Source: an uncultured Gammaproteobacteria bacterium (GTDB lineage Bacteria; Pseudomonadota; Gammaproteobacteria; Pseudomonadales; UBA5518). From it: a DNA stretch of 13,335 bases. The stretch spans positions 1-13,335 of the forward strand of contig CAIXOY010000014.1 in assembly GCA_903921135.1 (NCBI GenBank). The letters are read 5' to 3'. Positions 1-7,685 of the stretch are shown one piece after another. Positions within the stretch are counted from its first letter, which is position 1. Each line of letters begins with the position of its first letter. The translations under genes and the position numbers were made by a program. The notes under the pieces are model-generated. The model made no database searches, was not told the DNA's origin, and saw only the letters and a program-made list of their open reading frames with translations.

Positions 1-194
1 AAGAAGTACATGTCGATCGGCTCGCCGATGCCGGCGATGATCTCGCGGGTGCCATCAGAGACGGTGTAGAGCGCACCCTCGGTGAAATCGATCCTCAACC
101 GCCCGAAGAGGAGCGTGTTGATCGCACTGAATGCGATGAAGCCGAGGACCAGCAGGACGAGCGCGATGCGCGGGTAATTCTTGCGATTGGGCAT
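1..194 (-). CDS. GldG-like ABC transporter auxiliary protein, N-terminal part (cut by window edge)
   Basis: Only the first 64 or so codons are visible; the gene runs off the left edge. It begins at the ATG read leftward from 194 and starts with a short basic stretch (MPNRKNYPR), followed by one hydrophobic membrane segment (about residues 9-30). Next comes RLRIDFTEGALYTVSDGT, which resembles the N-terminus of GldG-type proteins, where a membrane anchor precedes a periplasmic domain and a 'DxTEGxLYTLSxGT'-like motif. It starts 3 bases after the permease stop codon, so it is the third gene of the transporter operon. In the family GldG accompanies the GldF permease; its exact job outside gliding bacteria is unknown. 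The family call is from pattern recognition on a short fragment. Confidence 0.78.
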   Translation of the reverse strand, partial: MPNRKNYPRIALVLLVLGFIAFSAINTLLFGRLRIDFTEGALYTVSDGTREIIAGIGEPIDMYF

Positions 195-197
195 GGT

Positions 198-932
198 TCA
201 GTCCGCCTGCTTCAGTTCGATGACCACGGCAGTGGCAGCGAGCCACGCGACCGTGAGCGACACGAAGAACAGCACGTCACGAAGTCCGATCACGCCCTTC
301 GAAACGGCAGTGAAGTGGGTGAGGAAACTCATGGAGGCAATGGCGTCGATCAGCAGCCGGGGCGCCCAGCCACTCAATGCGTCGAGCACCAGCGGGAAAC
401 CGCTCAGGATGAACAGGAAGCAGACAACCACCGTGGTGATGAACGCAATGACCTGGTTACGGCTCAGCGCCGACATGCAGGAGCCGATCGCGAGAAAACT
501 CCCTGCCATGAGCCAGCTGCCGAGATAACTCGCGAGTATCACGCCGTTGTCCGGTGCGCCCAGGACGTTGACCGTGATCCAGAGCGGAAAACTGAGCGCG
601 AGCGCGAGACCGGTGAACAACCAGGCTGCCAGAAACTTCCCGATCACGGCATCCATGCGCGTCAGCGGCAGCGTGAGCAGCAGTTCGATGGTGCCGCTCT
701 TGCGCTCCTCGGACCACAACCGCATGGCGATGGCCGGCACGAGAAAAAGATAGAGCCACGGATGGAAGCTGAAGAACGGCGCCAGATCCGCTTGCCCGCG
801 CTCATAGAAGCCACCGATATAGAACGTGAAGACACCCCCGAGCACGAGGAAGATCAGCACGAATACGTAAGCCAGCGGGGTGGCGAAATAAGCCGCGAGC
901 TCGCGGCGCGCGATGAGGCTCACCATGTTCAT
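198..932 (-). CDS. ABC-2 type transporter permease (GldF-like)
   Basis: A 244-residue integral membrane protein with about six hydrophobic segments (near residues 20-41, 58-73, 101-124, 133-155, 161-183 and 219-238). Between the second and third lies MRLWSEERKSGTIELLLTLP (70-89), the coupling-helix type motif seen in GldF/NosY-class ABC-2 permeases. This makes it the membrane subunit for the adjoining ATPase. The ATG at 932 is preferred over the in-frame ATG at 926 because a strong Shine-Dalgarno (GGAGG at 940-944 on the minus strand) sits 7 bases upstream. It overlaps the ATPase stop codon by one base (ATGA), a sign of translational coupling. The transported substrate is not indicated. Confidence 0.9.
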   Translation of the reverse strand: MNMVSLIARRELAAYFATPLAYVFVLIFLVLGGVFTFYIGGFYERGQADLAPFFSFHPWLYLFLVPAIAMRLWSEERKSGTIELLLTLPLTRMDAVIGKFLAAWLFTGLALALSFPLWITVNVLGAPDNGVILASYLGSWLMAGSFLAIGSCMSALSRNQVIAFITTVVVCFLFILSGFPLVLDALSGWAPRLLIDAIASMSFLTHFTAVSKGVIGLRDVLFFVSLTVAWLAATAVVIELKQAD

Positions 933-1858
933 CAGGCTGCCTCCCTCGTGATGTTGCGGAACACCTCGTCCAGGCGCCCCCGCTCGACGTGCAACTCCTC
1001 AGCCACCCAGCCCTGGTCGTGCACCAGTCGCGCCAGTGCCGCAAGCGGGCTCGCATCCGGCTGCGGCAGCACCAGCAGTCGCCTGCCATCTCCATCGGCA
1101 CGTACCTCCCGCACGCCGGGCAGCGCGGAGATCGCGGCAACGGCACCTGCGTAGGCTTCGGCAAGATGCAGATGCACGGCACGGTGGGTGGGCGAGCGGG
1201 CCTCGAGTTCGGCGGGCGTCCCGTCTGCTACGAGCCGGCCATGGGCGATGATGATCGCGCGGTTGCAGACCGCGTGGACCTCTTCGAGGATGTGGGTGGA
1301 AACGACGACGATCTTCTCGGCCGAGAGGCCGCGGATCAGTTCCCGCACCTGGTGCTTCTGGTTCGGATCGAGCCCGTCGGTGGGCTCGTCGAGAATGAGA
1401 ACCTGCGGGTCATGGAGGATCGCCTGCGCGAGGCCCACGCGCCGCTTGAAACCCTTCGAGAGGGTTTCGATGCGCTGGTGCAGAACGCCCCCGAGATCCA
1501 TGCGCTCCACCACCGAGGAGACGCGCGAGCCAAGCTCGCTGCCGCCGAACCCGCGCACCTTGCCGATGAAGAGCAGGAACTCGCGTACGCCCATGTCCTC
1601 ATAGCTGGGGGCGCCTTCAGGGAGGTAGCCGATGAGGCGCCGCGCCGCGAGGGTCTGCTCCTGTACGTCGCGTCCGAAGATGCTGACGCTACCGGCGCTC
1701 GGTGCGATGAAACCGGCGATCATCTTCATGGTGGTGGATTTGCCGGCCCCGTTGGGGCCAAGGAAGCCCAGGACCTCGCCGGGGCGTACCGTGAAACTGA
1801 GATCGTCCACGGCAGTGAAGCCGCCGAAGCGGCGGCTAAGGTGGTTCACTTCGATCAT
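932..1858 (-). CDS. ABC transporter ATP-binding protein (GldA-like)
   Basis: A 308-residue ATPase. Visible motifs: Walker A GPNGAGKST (34-42), a YLPEG Q-loop variant (78-82), signature-like LSKGFKRR (133-140), Walker B VLILDEP (153-159), D-loop GLDP (162-165) and H-loop His189. The Q-loop variant and the LSKG signature are typical of the GldA/NatA-like group, and a roughly 90-residue C-terminal extension is present. It powers the permease encoded next. The ATG at 1858 is supported by AAGGAG at 1864-1869 on the minus strand, 5 bases upstream. It is the first gene of the operon and has a good promoter about 60-85 bases upstream. Confidence 0.93.
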   Translation of the reverse strand: MIEVNHLSRRFGGFTAVDDLSFTVRPGEVLGFLGPNGAGKSTTMKMIAGFIAPSAGSVSIFGRDVQEQTLAARRLIGYLPEGAPSYEDMGVREFLLFIGKVRGFGGSELGSRVSSVVERMDLGGVLHQRIETLSKGFKRRVGLAQAILHDPQVLILDEPTDGLDPNQKHQVRELIRGLSAEKIVVVSTHILEEVHAVCNRAIIIAHGRLVADGTPAELEARSPTHRAVHLHLAEAYAGAVAAISALPGVREVRADGDGRRLLVLPQPDASPLAALARLVHDQGWVAEELHVERGRLDEVFRNITREAA

Positions 1859-1915
1859 GCGTACTCCTTCAGGCAGACAACTCTGTGGCCTTCATGGCGC
1901 CGGGAACCGGGCCGG

Positions 1916-1944
1916 ACTATAGCGACGGGCACGGCATGCGGCAA
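1916..1944 (-). promoter_or_regulatory. Sigma70-like promoter for the ABC transporter operon
   Basis: On the minus strand TTGCCG (1939-1944; 4 of 6 to the -35 consensus) is followed after exactly 17 bases by TATAGT (1916-1921; 5 of 6 to the -10 consensus). The predicted start of transcription near 1909 leaves a leader of about 50 bases before the ATPase ATG. This is the best sigma70-like promoter match I found in the window; it has not been tested. Confidence 0.6.
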
Positions 1945-1963
1945 CGTCGCGGCAAAGCCTTGC

Positions 1964-1972
1964 TGGTATCCT
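1964..1972 (+). promoter_or_regulatory. Possible extended -10 promoter for the metallopeptidase-like gene
   Basis: TGGTATCCT gives a TG-n extended -10 with hexamer TATCCT (1967-1972; 4 of 6). There is no convincing -35. The leader to the ATG at 2021 would be about 40 bases. Weak candidate. Confidence 0.3.
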
Positions 1973-2020
1973 GACGCCACGGCGCCGGCCGGTCGGACAG
2001 GTCACGAGCGGAGAAGTTTC

Positions 2021-3238
2021 ATGCACATCCGGATCTGCGGAATTTTTCTCGCGCTTCTGTCCTTTGCCACGCTCGCCGCCCCCGCGCCGGGCGACGCGAA
2101 AGCAGCGACCTCCGCGCGTCCCGAGTACGGCGTTCTCTACACCGCCTGGATCCGCGCGGGCGATCCGCAGGCCACCGTGCGAATCCGGCTGAGCCGCAAC
2201 GCCGGGTGGGTGCGATGGCTGCGCTTGCAAGCGCCGCCTGACAGGTACACGCAGATCAAGGGCAGCGGGACCATCACACGGGAGGGCGACCAGATCCTGT
2301 GGCGGCCCGCCGGCAAAACGCCGTGGCTGCAGTACAACGTCAACCTCGAGAGCAAACGGGAATCCGGCCGCTTCGACGGCATGGTCACTGCTGACTGGGG
2401 AATCTTCAGGGCAGACGATCTCGCGCCGGTGGTGCGGGCGGATATGGAAGACGGTACGCAGTCGCGTGCGAAGCTCAGCCTGAATCTGCCGGACGGCTGG
2501 GGCGCTGCCACTCCCTATCCCGCTTACGCGAGCGGGCGACTGAAGATCGACAACCCGCGCAAGATCTTCGACCGCCCCGCCGGCTGGATGGCCATCGGCA
2601 AACTGGGTGTCCGCCGGGAGCGTATAGGAGACACCCGCGTCACCATCGCCGCACCGACCGCGCAGGGGGTAAGACGCATGGATACGCTCGCCTTCTTCCG
2701 TATGACCCTTCCCGCGCTGCAGGGGATTTTTCCGGGCTTCACGGAACGGCTTCTGGTGGTAAGTGCCGGCGACCCGATGTGGCGCGGGGCGCTCTCCGGT
2801 CCGGGGAGCCTGTTCGTGCACGCGGACCGCCCTTTCATCAGCGAGAACGGCACCAGCACCTTCCTGCACGAACTGGTGCACGTCGCCATGCGCGCCCGGA
2901 GCAGACCCGATTCGGACTGGATCGTCGAGGGGCTCGCGGAGTACTACTCACTGGAAGTCCTGCACCGCTCCGGCGCGCTGAGCGATGCGCGTTTCGAGAA
3001 AGCGCATGCATCGCTTGCCACATGGGCTGCCGAGGCGCCTTCGCTGGACGTTCCACATTCCACAGGCCCGGTCACGGCGAAGGCCGTGGGCGCGTTGCGC
3101 GCGATCGATCGCGAGATCCGGAGCGCGAGCAAGGGCCGGAAAAGCCTGGACGATGTGGCGCGCGCGCTGGCAGAAGCCGACGAGGCCGTGACCCGCGCGC
3201 GCTTCGACACGCTCGTGGCGGCGGCCAAAAAAGGGTGA
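2021..3238 (+). CDS. Exported HExxH (gluzincin-like) metallopeptidase-like protein
   Basis: A 405-residue protein. The start ATG at 2021 follows GGAGAAG (2010-2016) at proper spacing and opens a classical signal peptide (MHIRICGIFLALLSFATLAA, cut likely near residue 20-26), so the protein acts in the periplasm or outside; there is no lipobox. The core carries HELVH at 283-287 and, 15 residues later, WIVEGLAEYY with Glu303. This resembles the HExxH...NEGFAxY zinc site of gluzincins (M1/M61-type and 'MA-like' domains): His283 and His287 plus Glu303 as zinc ligands, Glu284 as catalytic base. The N-terminal 250 residues look beta-rich, as in M61-type proteins, but I cannot name a family. Substrate unknown. 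It ends 16 bases from the stop of the convergent CoA-transferase gene. Confidence 0.8.
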   Translation: MHIRICGIFLALLSFATLAAPAPGDAKAATSARPEYGVLYTAWIRAGDPQATVRIRLSRNAGWVRWLRLQAPPDRYTQIKGSGTITREGDQILWRPAGKTPWLQYNVNLESKRESGRFDGMVTADWGIFRADDLAPVVRADMEDGTQSRAKLSLNLPDGWGAATPYPAYASGRLKIDNPRKIFDRPAGWMAIGKLGVRRERIGDTRVTIAAPTAQGVRRMDTLAFFRMTLPALQGIFPGFTERLLVVSAGDPMWRGALSGPGSLFVHADRPFISENGTSTFLHELVHVAMRARSRPDSDWIVEGLAEYYSLEVLHRSGALSDARFEKAHASLATWAAEAPSLDVPHSTGPVTAKAVGALRAIDREIRSASKGRKSLDDVARALAEADEAVTRARFDTLVAAAKKG

Positions 3239-3254
3239 GAACTGAACGCCGGCG

Positions 3255-4424
3255 CTAGCCTGCAGACAGCCCCAGTTCGCGCAGGATCTCGGCCGTATGC
3301 TGCCCCGGCGCGGGAGCCGGGCCCGCCTCGCGCTTGTGGACACCCTCCATGAAGATCGGGCTGTTCACCGTGTGCGTGGCAGCACCAGCAGGCATCGACA
3401 GAGGAAGAAGCCCGCCGTTCTGCACAACCTGCGGGTCGGTGATCACTTCGTCCAGCGTGCTCACGGCAATCAGGTCGATGCCCTGACCGGCCATCACCGA
3501 CTGCCAGTGCGGCCAGTCTTCCTGCGCCACACGCTCCTCGAACAGCCGGATCAGTGCAGAGGCATGCGCGCGCCGCTCAGGCGTCGACATGAAGCGTTCG
3601 TCCTCCCCCAGATGACCCAGCCCCAGCGCCATCGCAAAGCGCAGCCAGTCGCGCTCCTCATCGAAGAGCCACGGGTAGAACCAGTGACCGTCGCGCGTGC
3701 CGTAGGGGATGGCAAGCGCATTCGACATCTCGTGGCGCGGGGTTTCCAGCTGCACCTCGGCGCCGGCGAGCCGTGCTGCCAGGGGGATGGCATTGGCCCA
3801 GAGTCCGTTCGCCAGCAGCGAGCTGTAGACCTTGCTGCCCTGCCCCGTGCGTTCGCGCTGGTAAAGCCCCAGCATCACGGCGCCGAACATCGACATCGCA
3901 CTGGCGTGATCGCCCCAGCCAAGAATGCCCCCGGCGGGTGGCGCATCGCGGTAACGCATGCGATCCATCATCCCCGAGCGCGCCCACCAGCCCGTGCGAT
4001 CGAAGGCCGCGAGGTTGGCGTGCGGACCCTGCTCTCCGTAGCCCGTCAATTGTCCGTAAACGAGCCGCGGGTTGTGCTCCCGGAGGTCTGCCCAGCGCAG
4101 CTTGAGTCTGGCCAGCACGGCGGGGGGGAAATTGGTGAGAAAAACATCAGCCGTCCGCACCAGCGCGAGCAGCGCCGCGTAGGCCTCGTCCTGCTTGAGA
4201 TCAAGCATGATGCTCTTCTTGTTGCGACCGGTGAGTTGCCAGGGGTAGTTCTCGGCAGACTGCGGAAATCCGGGCACGAACTGCGCGCACCAGCGGTAGG
4301 TATCGCCACCCGGCGGGGGTTCGATCTTGATCACCTCGGCGCCGAAGTCGCCGAGCACGGTGGCTGCGGCAGGCGCCGCCACCCACGAGCCGCAATCGAT
4401 GACACGCATTCCTTCGAGCAGCAT
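3255..4424 (-). CDS. Class III CoA-transferase (CaiB/BaiF family)
   Basis: A 389-residue protein that would move CoA from an acyl-CoA donor to a carboxylic acid in the cytoplasm. The family start is clear (LEGMRVIDCGSWVAAPAAA), followed by GDFGAEVIKIEPPPGGD (25-41), NKKSIMLDLK (68-77) and ADVFLTNFPP (92-101). The motif GPHANLAAFDRTG contains Asp142, which aligns with the nucleophilic Asp of formyl-CoA transferase and CaiB. The ATG at 4424 is chosen because GGAGG (4433-4437, minus strand) sits 8 bases upstream and the family homology begins at once; the open frame extends further upstream antisense to the GMC gene without meaning. It is divergent from the GMC/aldehyde dehydrogenase pair, so it may activate the acid made there. 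Substrate specificity cannot be predicted. Confidence 0.92.
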   Translation of the reverse strand: MLLEGMRVIDCGSWVAAPAAATVLGDFGAEVIKIEPPPGGDTYRWCAQFVPGFPQSAENYPWQLTGRNKKSIMLDLKQDEAYAALLALVRTADVFLTNFPPAVLARLKLRWADLREHNPRLVYGQLTGYGEQGPHANLAAFDRTGWWARSGMMDRMRYRDAPPAGGILGWGDHASAMSMFGAVMLGLYQRERTGQGSKVYSSLLANGLWANAIPLAARLAGAEVQLETPRHEMSNALAIPYGTRDGHWFYPWLFDEERDWLRFAMALGLGHLGEDERFMSTPERRAHASALIRLFEERVAQEDWPHWQSVMAGQGIDLIAVSTLDEVITDPQVVQNGGLLPLSMPAGAATHTVNSPIFMEGVHKREAGPAPAPGQHTAEILRELGLSAG

Positions 4425-4544
4425 GATCAGGGCCTCCGGGGGCGGTAAGCGGGCTGGGGCCAGATCATAACGGCGCACGGGACGGGGGCGCTTAACAAAG
4501 CGTAATGGCCCCGCGATGGAGCGACACGCACCGGATGCAACACA
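4425..4544. promoter_or_regulatory. Divergent promoter region with nested inverted repeats
   Basis: This 120-base gap separates the CoA-transferase and GMC starts. On the minus strand TATGAT (4464-4469; 5 of 6 to the -10 consensus) could serve the CoA-transferase, with a leader of about 33 bases but no good -35. GGGGCCA (4456-4462) and TGGCCCC (4506-4512) form a 7-base inverted repeat 43 bases apart. Inside lies a small palindrome, CGCTT-aaca-AAGCG (4489-4502). These could be operator or looping sites for a regulator not encoded in the window. No clear rightward promoter is visible. Confidence 0.35.
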
Positions 4545-6197
4545 ATGCCAACCCCTGACCGTGGAGCGCCGAGACGCGTGCCCATTGATCCCCGCGAACC
4601 GGCTGACGAATACGACTACATCGTGGTGGGTGCCGGCTCGTCTGGCTGCGCGCTGGCCGCGCGACTGACGCGCGACGCAAGCCGGCGCGTGCTGCTGCTG
4701 GAAGCAGGCGGCATGGACCGCCATCCGATGATCCACGTGCCGCTGGGGTTCGCGTTCCTCATGAAGAACCCGAGCGTCAATTGGTGCTACCGCACCGAGC
4801 CGGAACCGCAACTGCACTGGCGACGCATCGACTGGCCGCGCGGCAAGGTGGTTGGCGGTAGCAGCGCCATCAACGGCATGGTCTACATCCGGGGGCAGCG
4901 AGAGGACTACGACGCCTGGGCCGCGGATGGCAACCCGGGATGGTCTTTCAACGAACTGCTGCCCTTTTTCATCCGCACGGAACACAACACCCGTGGTGCC
5001 TCCGAACTCCACGGCACCGGTGGCGGCGTATGGGTCGACGAGGTGGGCCCCAGGCTCGACGCCACCGACCTCTTCATCCAGGCAGGCGTGAGCACAGGTT
5101 TAGCCCACAACCCGGACTTCAACGGCCCGGTGCAGGAAGGCATCGGCCGCTTCCAGGTGAACGTTCGCCGCGGCGTTCGCCAGACGGCGGCCACCCATTT
5201 CCTGAAGCCCGCGCTGCGCCGCGCGAACCTGCATCTGCTGACACGGGCTCTGGTGACGGGACTCGACATCGAGGGTGATCGTGTCACGGGACTCCGCTAT
5301 GCGAAGGGCAAGGAAACACGCCACGTGCGGGCCCGCCATGCCGTGGTGCTGAGCGGTGGTGCAATCAACTCGCCGCAGATACTGGAACTCTCCGGCATCG
5401 GCAGACGCGAGATCCTCGAGCGCGTTGGAATCCAGCTGCGCCATGCGTTGCCCGGCGTCGGCGAAAACCTGCAGGACCACCTCACGGTCAATATCCAGCA
5501 AGGCCTGCGACACACCGAGACCTTTGCCAGACACACCACGCCGATGGCGCTGCTCGGCAACATTCTCAAGTGGGCGATCAGCAGGGAGGGATTGCTGACC
5601 CACCCGGCGTGCCAGGCTGGCGCATTCTTCCGTTCGTCCCCCGAGGTAGAGCGGCCGGATTCGCAGATTCACTACACACCGGCCGCCGGCCGCACGGACG
5701 AACGCGGCAACATGGTGACGGTGCCCGGCACCACCGCTACGGTCTGCCATCTGCGCCCGGAGAGTCGCGGCAGCGTGCACCTGCGCTCAGCGGCGCCCGA
5801 CTACGCGCCCGCTATCCGCGCCAACTACCTCGCCACCGAAGCCGACCGCCGCGCCACGATCAACGCCGTGCGCCGCGTACGCGAGATTTTTGCCTCCCCG
5901 GTGCTCGACCACTTCCGTGACGAAGAACTCCGCCCGGGGCGTTTCTGCCAGAGCGACGAGGACATACTCGAGTTCATCCGTCGCGAAGCGCAGTCTGTCT
6001 ATCACCCCGTCGGCACCTGCGCGATGGGTAGCGGCGAAGATGCCGTCGTGGATCACCGGCTGCGCGTGCACGGCCTCGAAGGCCTGCGCATCGCCGATGC
6101 ATCCGTGATCCCCCGCATCATCAGCGGCAACACCCATGCGCTGTGTTGCGTGATCGGCGAGAAAGCCGCCGACATGCTCGTCGAAGACGAGCGCTGA
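4545..6197 (+). CDS. GMC family FAD-dependent alcohol (choline-type) dehydrogenase
   Basis: A 550-residue flavoenzyme that oxidises an alcohol to an aldehyde. The FAD-binding Rossmann motif is YIVVGAGSSGCALAARL (25-41), with LLLEAGG closing the fold. GMC signature 1 is around 99-122 (GKVVGGSSAINGMVYIRGQR) and signature 2 at 272-286 (GAINSPQILELSGIG). The C-terminal catalytic pair is His487 (in YHPVGTC) and Asn529 (in SGNTHALC), spaced as in the family. Length is normal. The start is uncertain: ATG 4545 has no good ribosome site and gives a 22-residue lead before the Rossmann fold; GTG 4579 is an alternative. The aldehyde dehydrogenase begins 45 bases after its stop, so the pair is probably one transcript. 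Choline, polyethylene glycol-like or aliphatic alcohols are all possible substrates. Confidence 0.93.
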   Translation: MPTPDRGAPRRVPIDPREPADEYDYIVVGAGSSGCALAARLTRDASRRVLLLEAGGMDRHPMIHVPLGFAFLMKNPSVNWCYRTEPEPQLHWRRIDWPRGKVVGGSSAINGMVYIRGQREDYDAWAADGNPGWSFNELLPFFIRTEHNTRGASELHGTGGGVWVDEVGPRLDATDLFIQAGVSTGLAHNPDFNGPVQEGIGRFQVNVRRGVRQTAATHFLKPALRRANLHLLTRALVTGLDIEGDRVTGLRYAKGKETRHVRARHAVVLSGGAINSPQILELSGIGRREILERVGIQLRHALPGVGENLQDHLTVNIQQGLRHTETFARHTTPMALLGNILKWAISREGLLTHPACQAGAFFRSSPEVERPDSQIHYTPAAGRTDERGNMVTVPGTTATVCHLRPESRGSVHLRSAAPDYAPAIRANYLATEADRRATINAVRRVREIFASPVLDHFRDEELRPGRFCQSDEDILEFIRREAQSVYHPVGTCAMGSGEDAVVDHRLRVHGLEGLRIADASVIPRIISGNTHALCCVIGEKAADMLVEDER

Positions 6198-6211
6198 ACT
6201 ACTCCGCCCAC

Positions 6212-6224
6212 GCGCGCTGCGCGC
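6212..6224 (+). other. Small GC hairpin between the GMC and aldehyde dehydrogenase genes
   Basis: GCGCG-ctg-CGCGC forms a 5-base all-GC stem with a 3-base loop, ending 5 bases before the GGGAG ribosome site (6230-6234) of the next gene. No T-run follows, so it is not an intrinsic terminator. It could affect message stability or downstream translation, or be chance in GC-rich DNA. Confidence 0.25.
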
Positions 6225-6242
6225 CACACGGGAGCCTTCACC

Positions 6243-7685
6243 ATGCTTGGCACGACTGACACCACCCGCAGCGAGATGCTGCAATTGCTGGAACTCCAGC
6301 GCCGCGCCTTCGAACTCGAGGGGCATGTCGAATACGGCACACGCATCGATCGCCTCGACCGGGCGATAGCGCTGCTGGTCGACAACCAGGACGCGATCTG
6401 CGCCGCTCTCTCGGAAGACTACGGCTGCCGATCGCCCTACATGACGCGGATGTCGGAAGTCATGACATCGGTGGGCAACCTGAAGCACGTGAAGAAGCAC
6501 CTCAAGGCCTGGATGAAGCCGGAGAAGCGCTCGGCGCCCGTGCCCATGAACATCTTCGGGTCCCGGGCCAAGGTCTACTACCAGCCCAAGGGCGTGGTCG
6601 GGAACATGACGCCCTGGAATATTCCCGTCGGCATGGTGTTCAGCCCGATGGCCGACATGCTGGGTGCGGGCAACCGTGTGATGGTGAAGCCCTCGGAGTT
6701 CACGCCTGCCACCTCCTCGCTCACGAAGGAACTCATCTCGCGCTACTTCGATCCCACGGAAGTGGCGGTCGTGACCGGAGGCCCTGAGGCGGGCGCAGCA
6801 TTCGCTTCACTGCCCTTCGATCATCTGCTCTTCACGGGGGCGACCTCGATCGGGCGCATGGTCGCGCGCGCAGCCGCCGAGAACCTCACGCCGGTGACGC
6901 TGGAGCTCGGCGGCAAATCGCCGGTGTTCATCGGTATCGGCGCCGACATCGACGAGGCCGCCGACAAGATCATCACCGGCAAGGCACAGAACGCGGGGCA
7001 ACTCTGCATCTCGCCTGACTATGCCTTCGTGCCAGAGGCACGGCTCGAAGCCTTCATCGACGCCGCGCGCCGGACCTTCGCAGGGCAGTTCCCGTCTGTG
7101 GCACTGAATCCGGACTACAACGCGATGATCAACGCGCGCCACTTCGAGCGGGTGCGCAGTGCCATCGAGGAAGTGCGTGCGGCGGGCGCGCGCGTGCTGG
7201 ACCTGAACCCCGCGACCGAGGACTGGTCCGACGCAGTGGTGCGCAAGATACCGCTTCATCTGGTGATCGATCCGCCGGAAGACTGCAGGCTGATGCAGGA
7301 GGAAATCTTCGGGCCCGTGCTGGTGCTCAGAACCTACCGTGACATCACGCGCTGCATCGCCTTCGTGAACGGACGGGCGCGCCCGCTCGCGCTCTATTAC
7401 TTCGGCAGCGACGGCGCCGAACGCGAGCGGGTGCTGCGTGAGACCATCTCGGGCGGCGCATCGGTGAACAACGTGCTGATGCACTTCGCCTGCGACGACC
7501 TGCCCTTCGGCGGCGTGGGTGCCAGCGGCATCGGGCACTACCACGGCTTCGACGGCTTCCGCACCTTCAGCCACGCAAAGGGCGTGTACACAGAGGGCCG
7601 CGTGAATCTGCCGAAACTCGCGGGCACGCTGCCCCCGTTCGGGCCGAAGCTGGCGAAGATGCTCGATTCGCAAATCAAGCGCTGA
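6243..7685 (+). CDS. NAD(P)-dependent aldehyde dehydrogenase (coniferyl-aldehyde dehydrogenase-like)
   Basis: A 480-residue enzyme that oxidises aldehydes to acids. Visible sites: GNMTPWNIPVG with the oxyanion Asn126, VMVKPSEFTP with cofactor-contacting Lys149, FTGATSIG (197-204) of the cofactor fold, general-base Glu221 in LELGGKSP, and catalytic Cys255 in GQLCISPDY; the 34-residue Glu-Cys spacing is as usual. The short class-3-like layout and the C-terminal region (FDGFRTFSHAKGVY) suggest the coniferyl-aldehyde/fatty-aldehyde branch rather than betaine-aldehyde dehydrogenase. The ATG at 6243 has GGGAG 8 bases upstream. Directly downstream of the GMC dehydrogenase, it most likely takes that enzyme's aldehyde product. 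Confidence 0.93.
   Translation: MLGTTDTTRSEMLQLLELQRRAFELEGHVEYGTRIDRLDRAIALLVDNQDAICAALSEDYGCRSPYMTRMSEVMTSVGNLKHVKKHLKAWMKPEKRSAPVPMNIFGSRAKVYYQPKGVVGNMTPWNIPVGMVFSPMADMLGAGNRVMVKPSEFTPATSSLTKELISRYFDPTEVAVVTGGPEAGAAFASLPFDHLLFTGATSIGRMVARAAAENLTPVTLELGGKSPVFIGIGADIDEAADKIITGKAQNAGQLCISPDYAFVPEARLEAFIDAARRTFAGQFPSVALNPDYNAMINARHFERVRSAIEEVRAAGARVLDLNPATEDWSDAVVRKIPLHLVIDPPEDCRLMQEEIFGPVLVLRTYRDITRCIAFVNGRARPLALYYFGSDGAERERVLRETISGGASVNNVLMHFACDDLPFGGVGASGIGHYHGFDGFRTFSHAKGVYTEGRVNLPKLAGTLPPFGPKLAKMLDSQIKR

Larger units (their letters stand above)
1859..2020. other. Divergent intergenic region between the ABC operon and the exported metallopeptidase-like gene
   Basis: This 162-base gap holds start signals for both flanking genes: a sigma70-like promoter for the leftward ABC operon, a weaker extended -10 candidate for the rightward gene, and both ribosome binding sites. 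No gene is seen in it. The long plus-strand open frame that crosses it (989-3238) is the true gene extended backwards antisense to the ATPase, a GC-rich artefact. Confidence 0.7.

Noticed and set aside
989..2020. The upstream half of a 749-codon plus-strand frame ending at 3238
   Set aside because: It is antisense to the ABC ATPase; the real gene starts at 2021, where a ribosome site and signal peptide appear.
4492..4520. TTAACA (4492-4497) as a -35 box for the GMC gene
   Set aside because: It matches 5 of 6 to the consensus, but no acceptable -10 occurs 16-18 bases downstream.
4425..5012. N-terminal extension of the CoA-transferase frame to 5012
   Set aside because: It runs antisense to the GMC gene and lacks family similarity; family homology starts at the ATG at 4424 with a good ribosome site.
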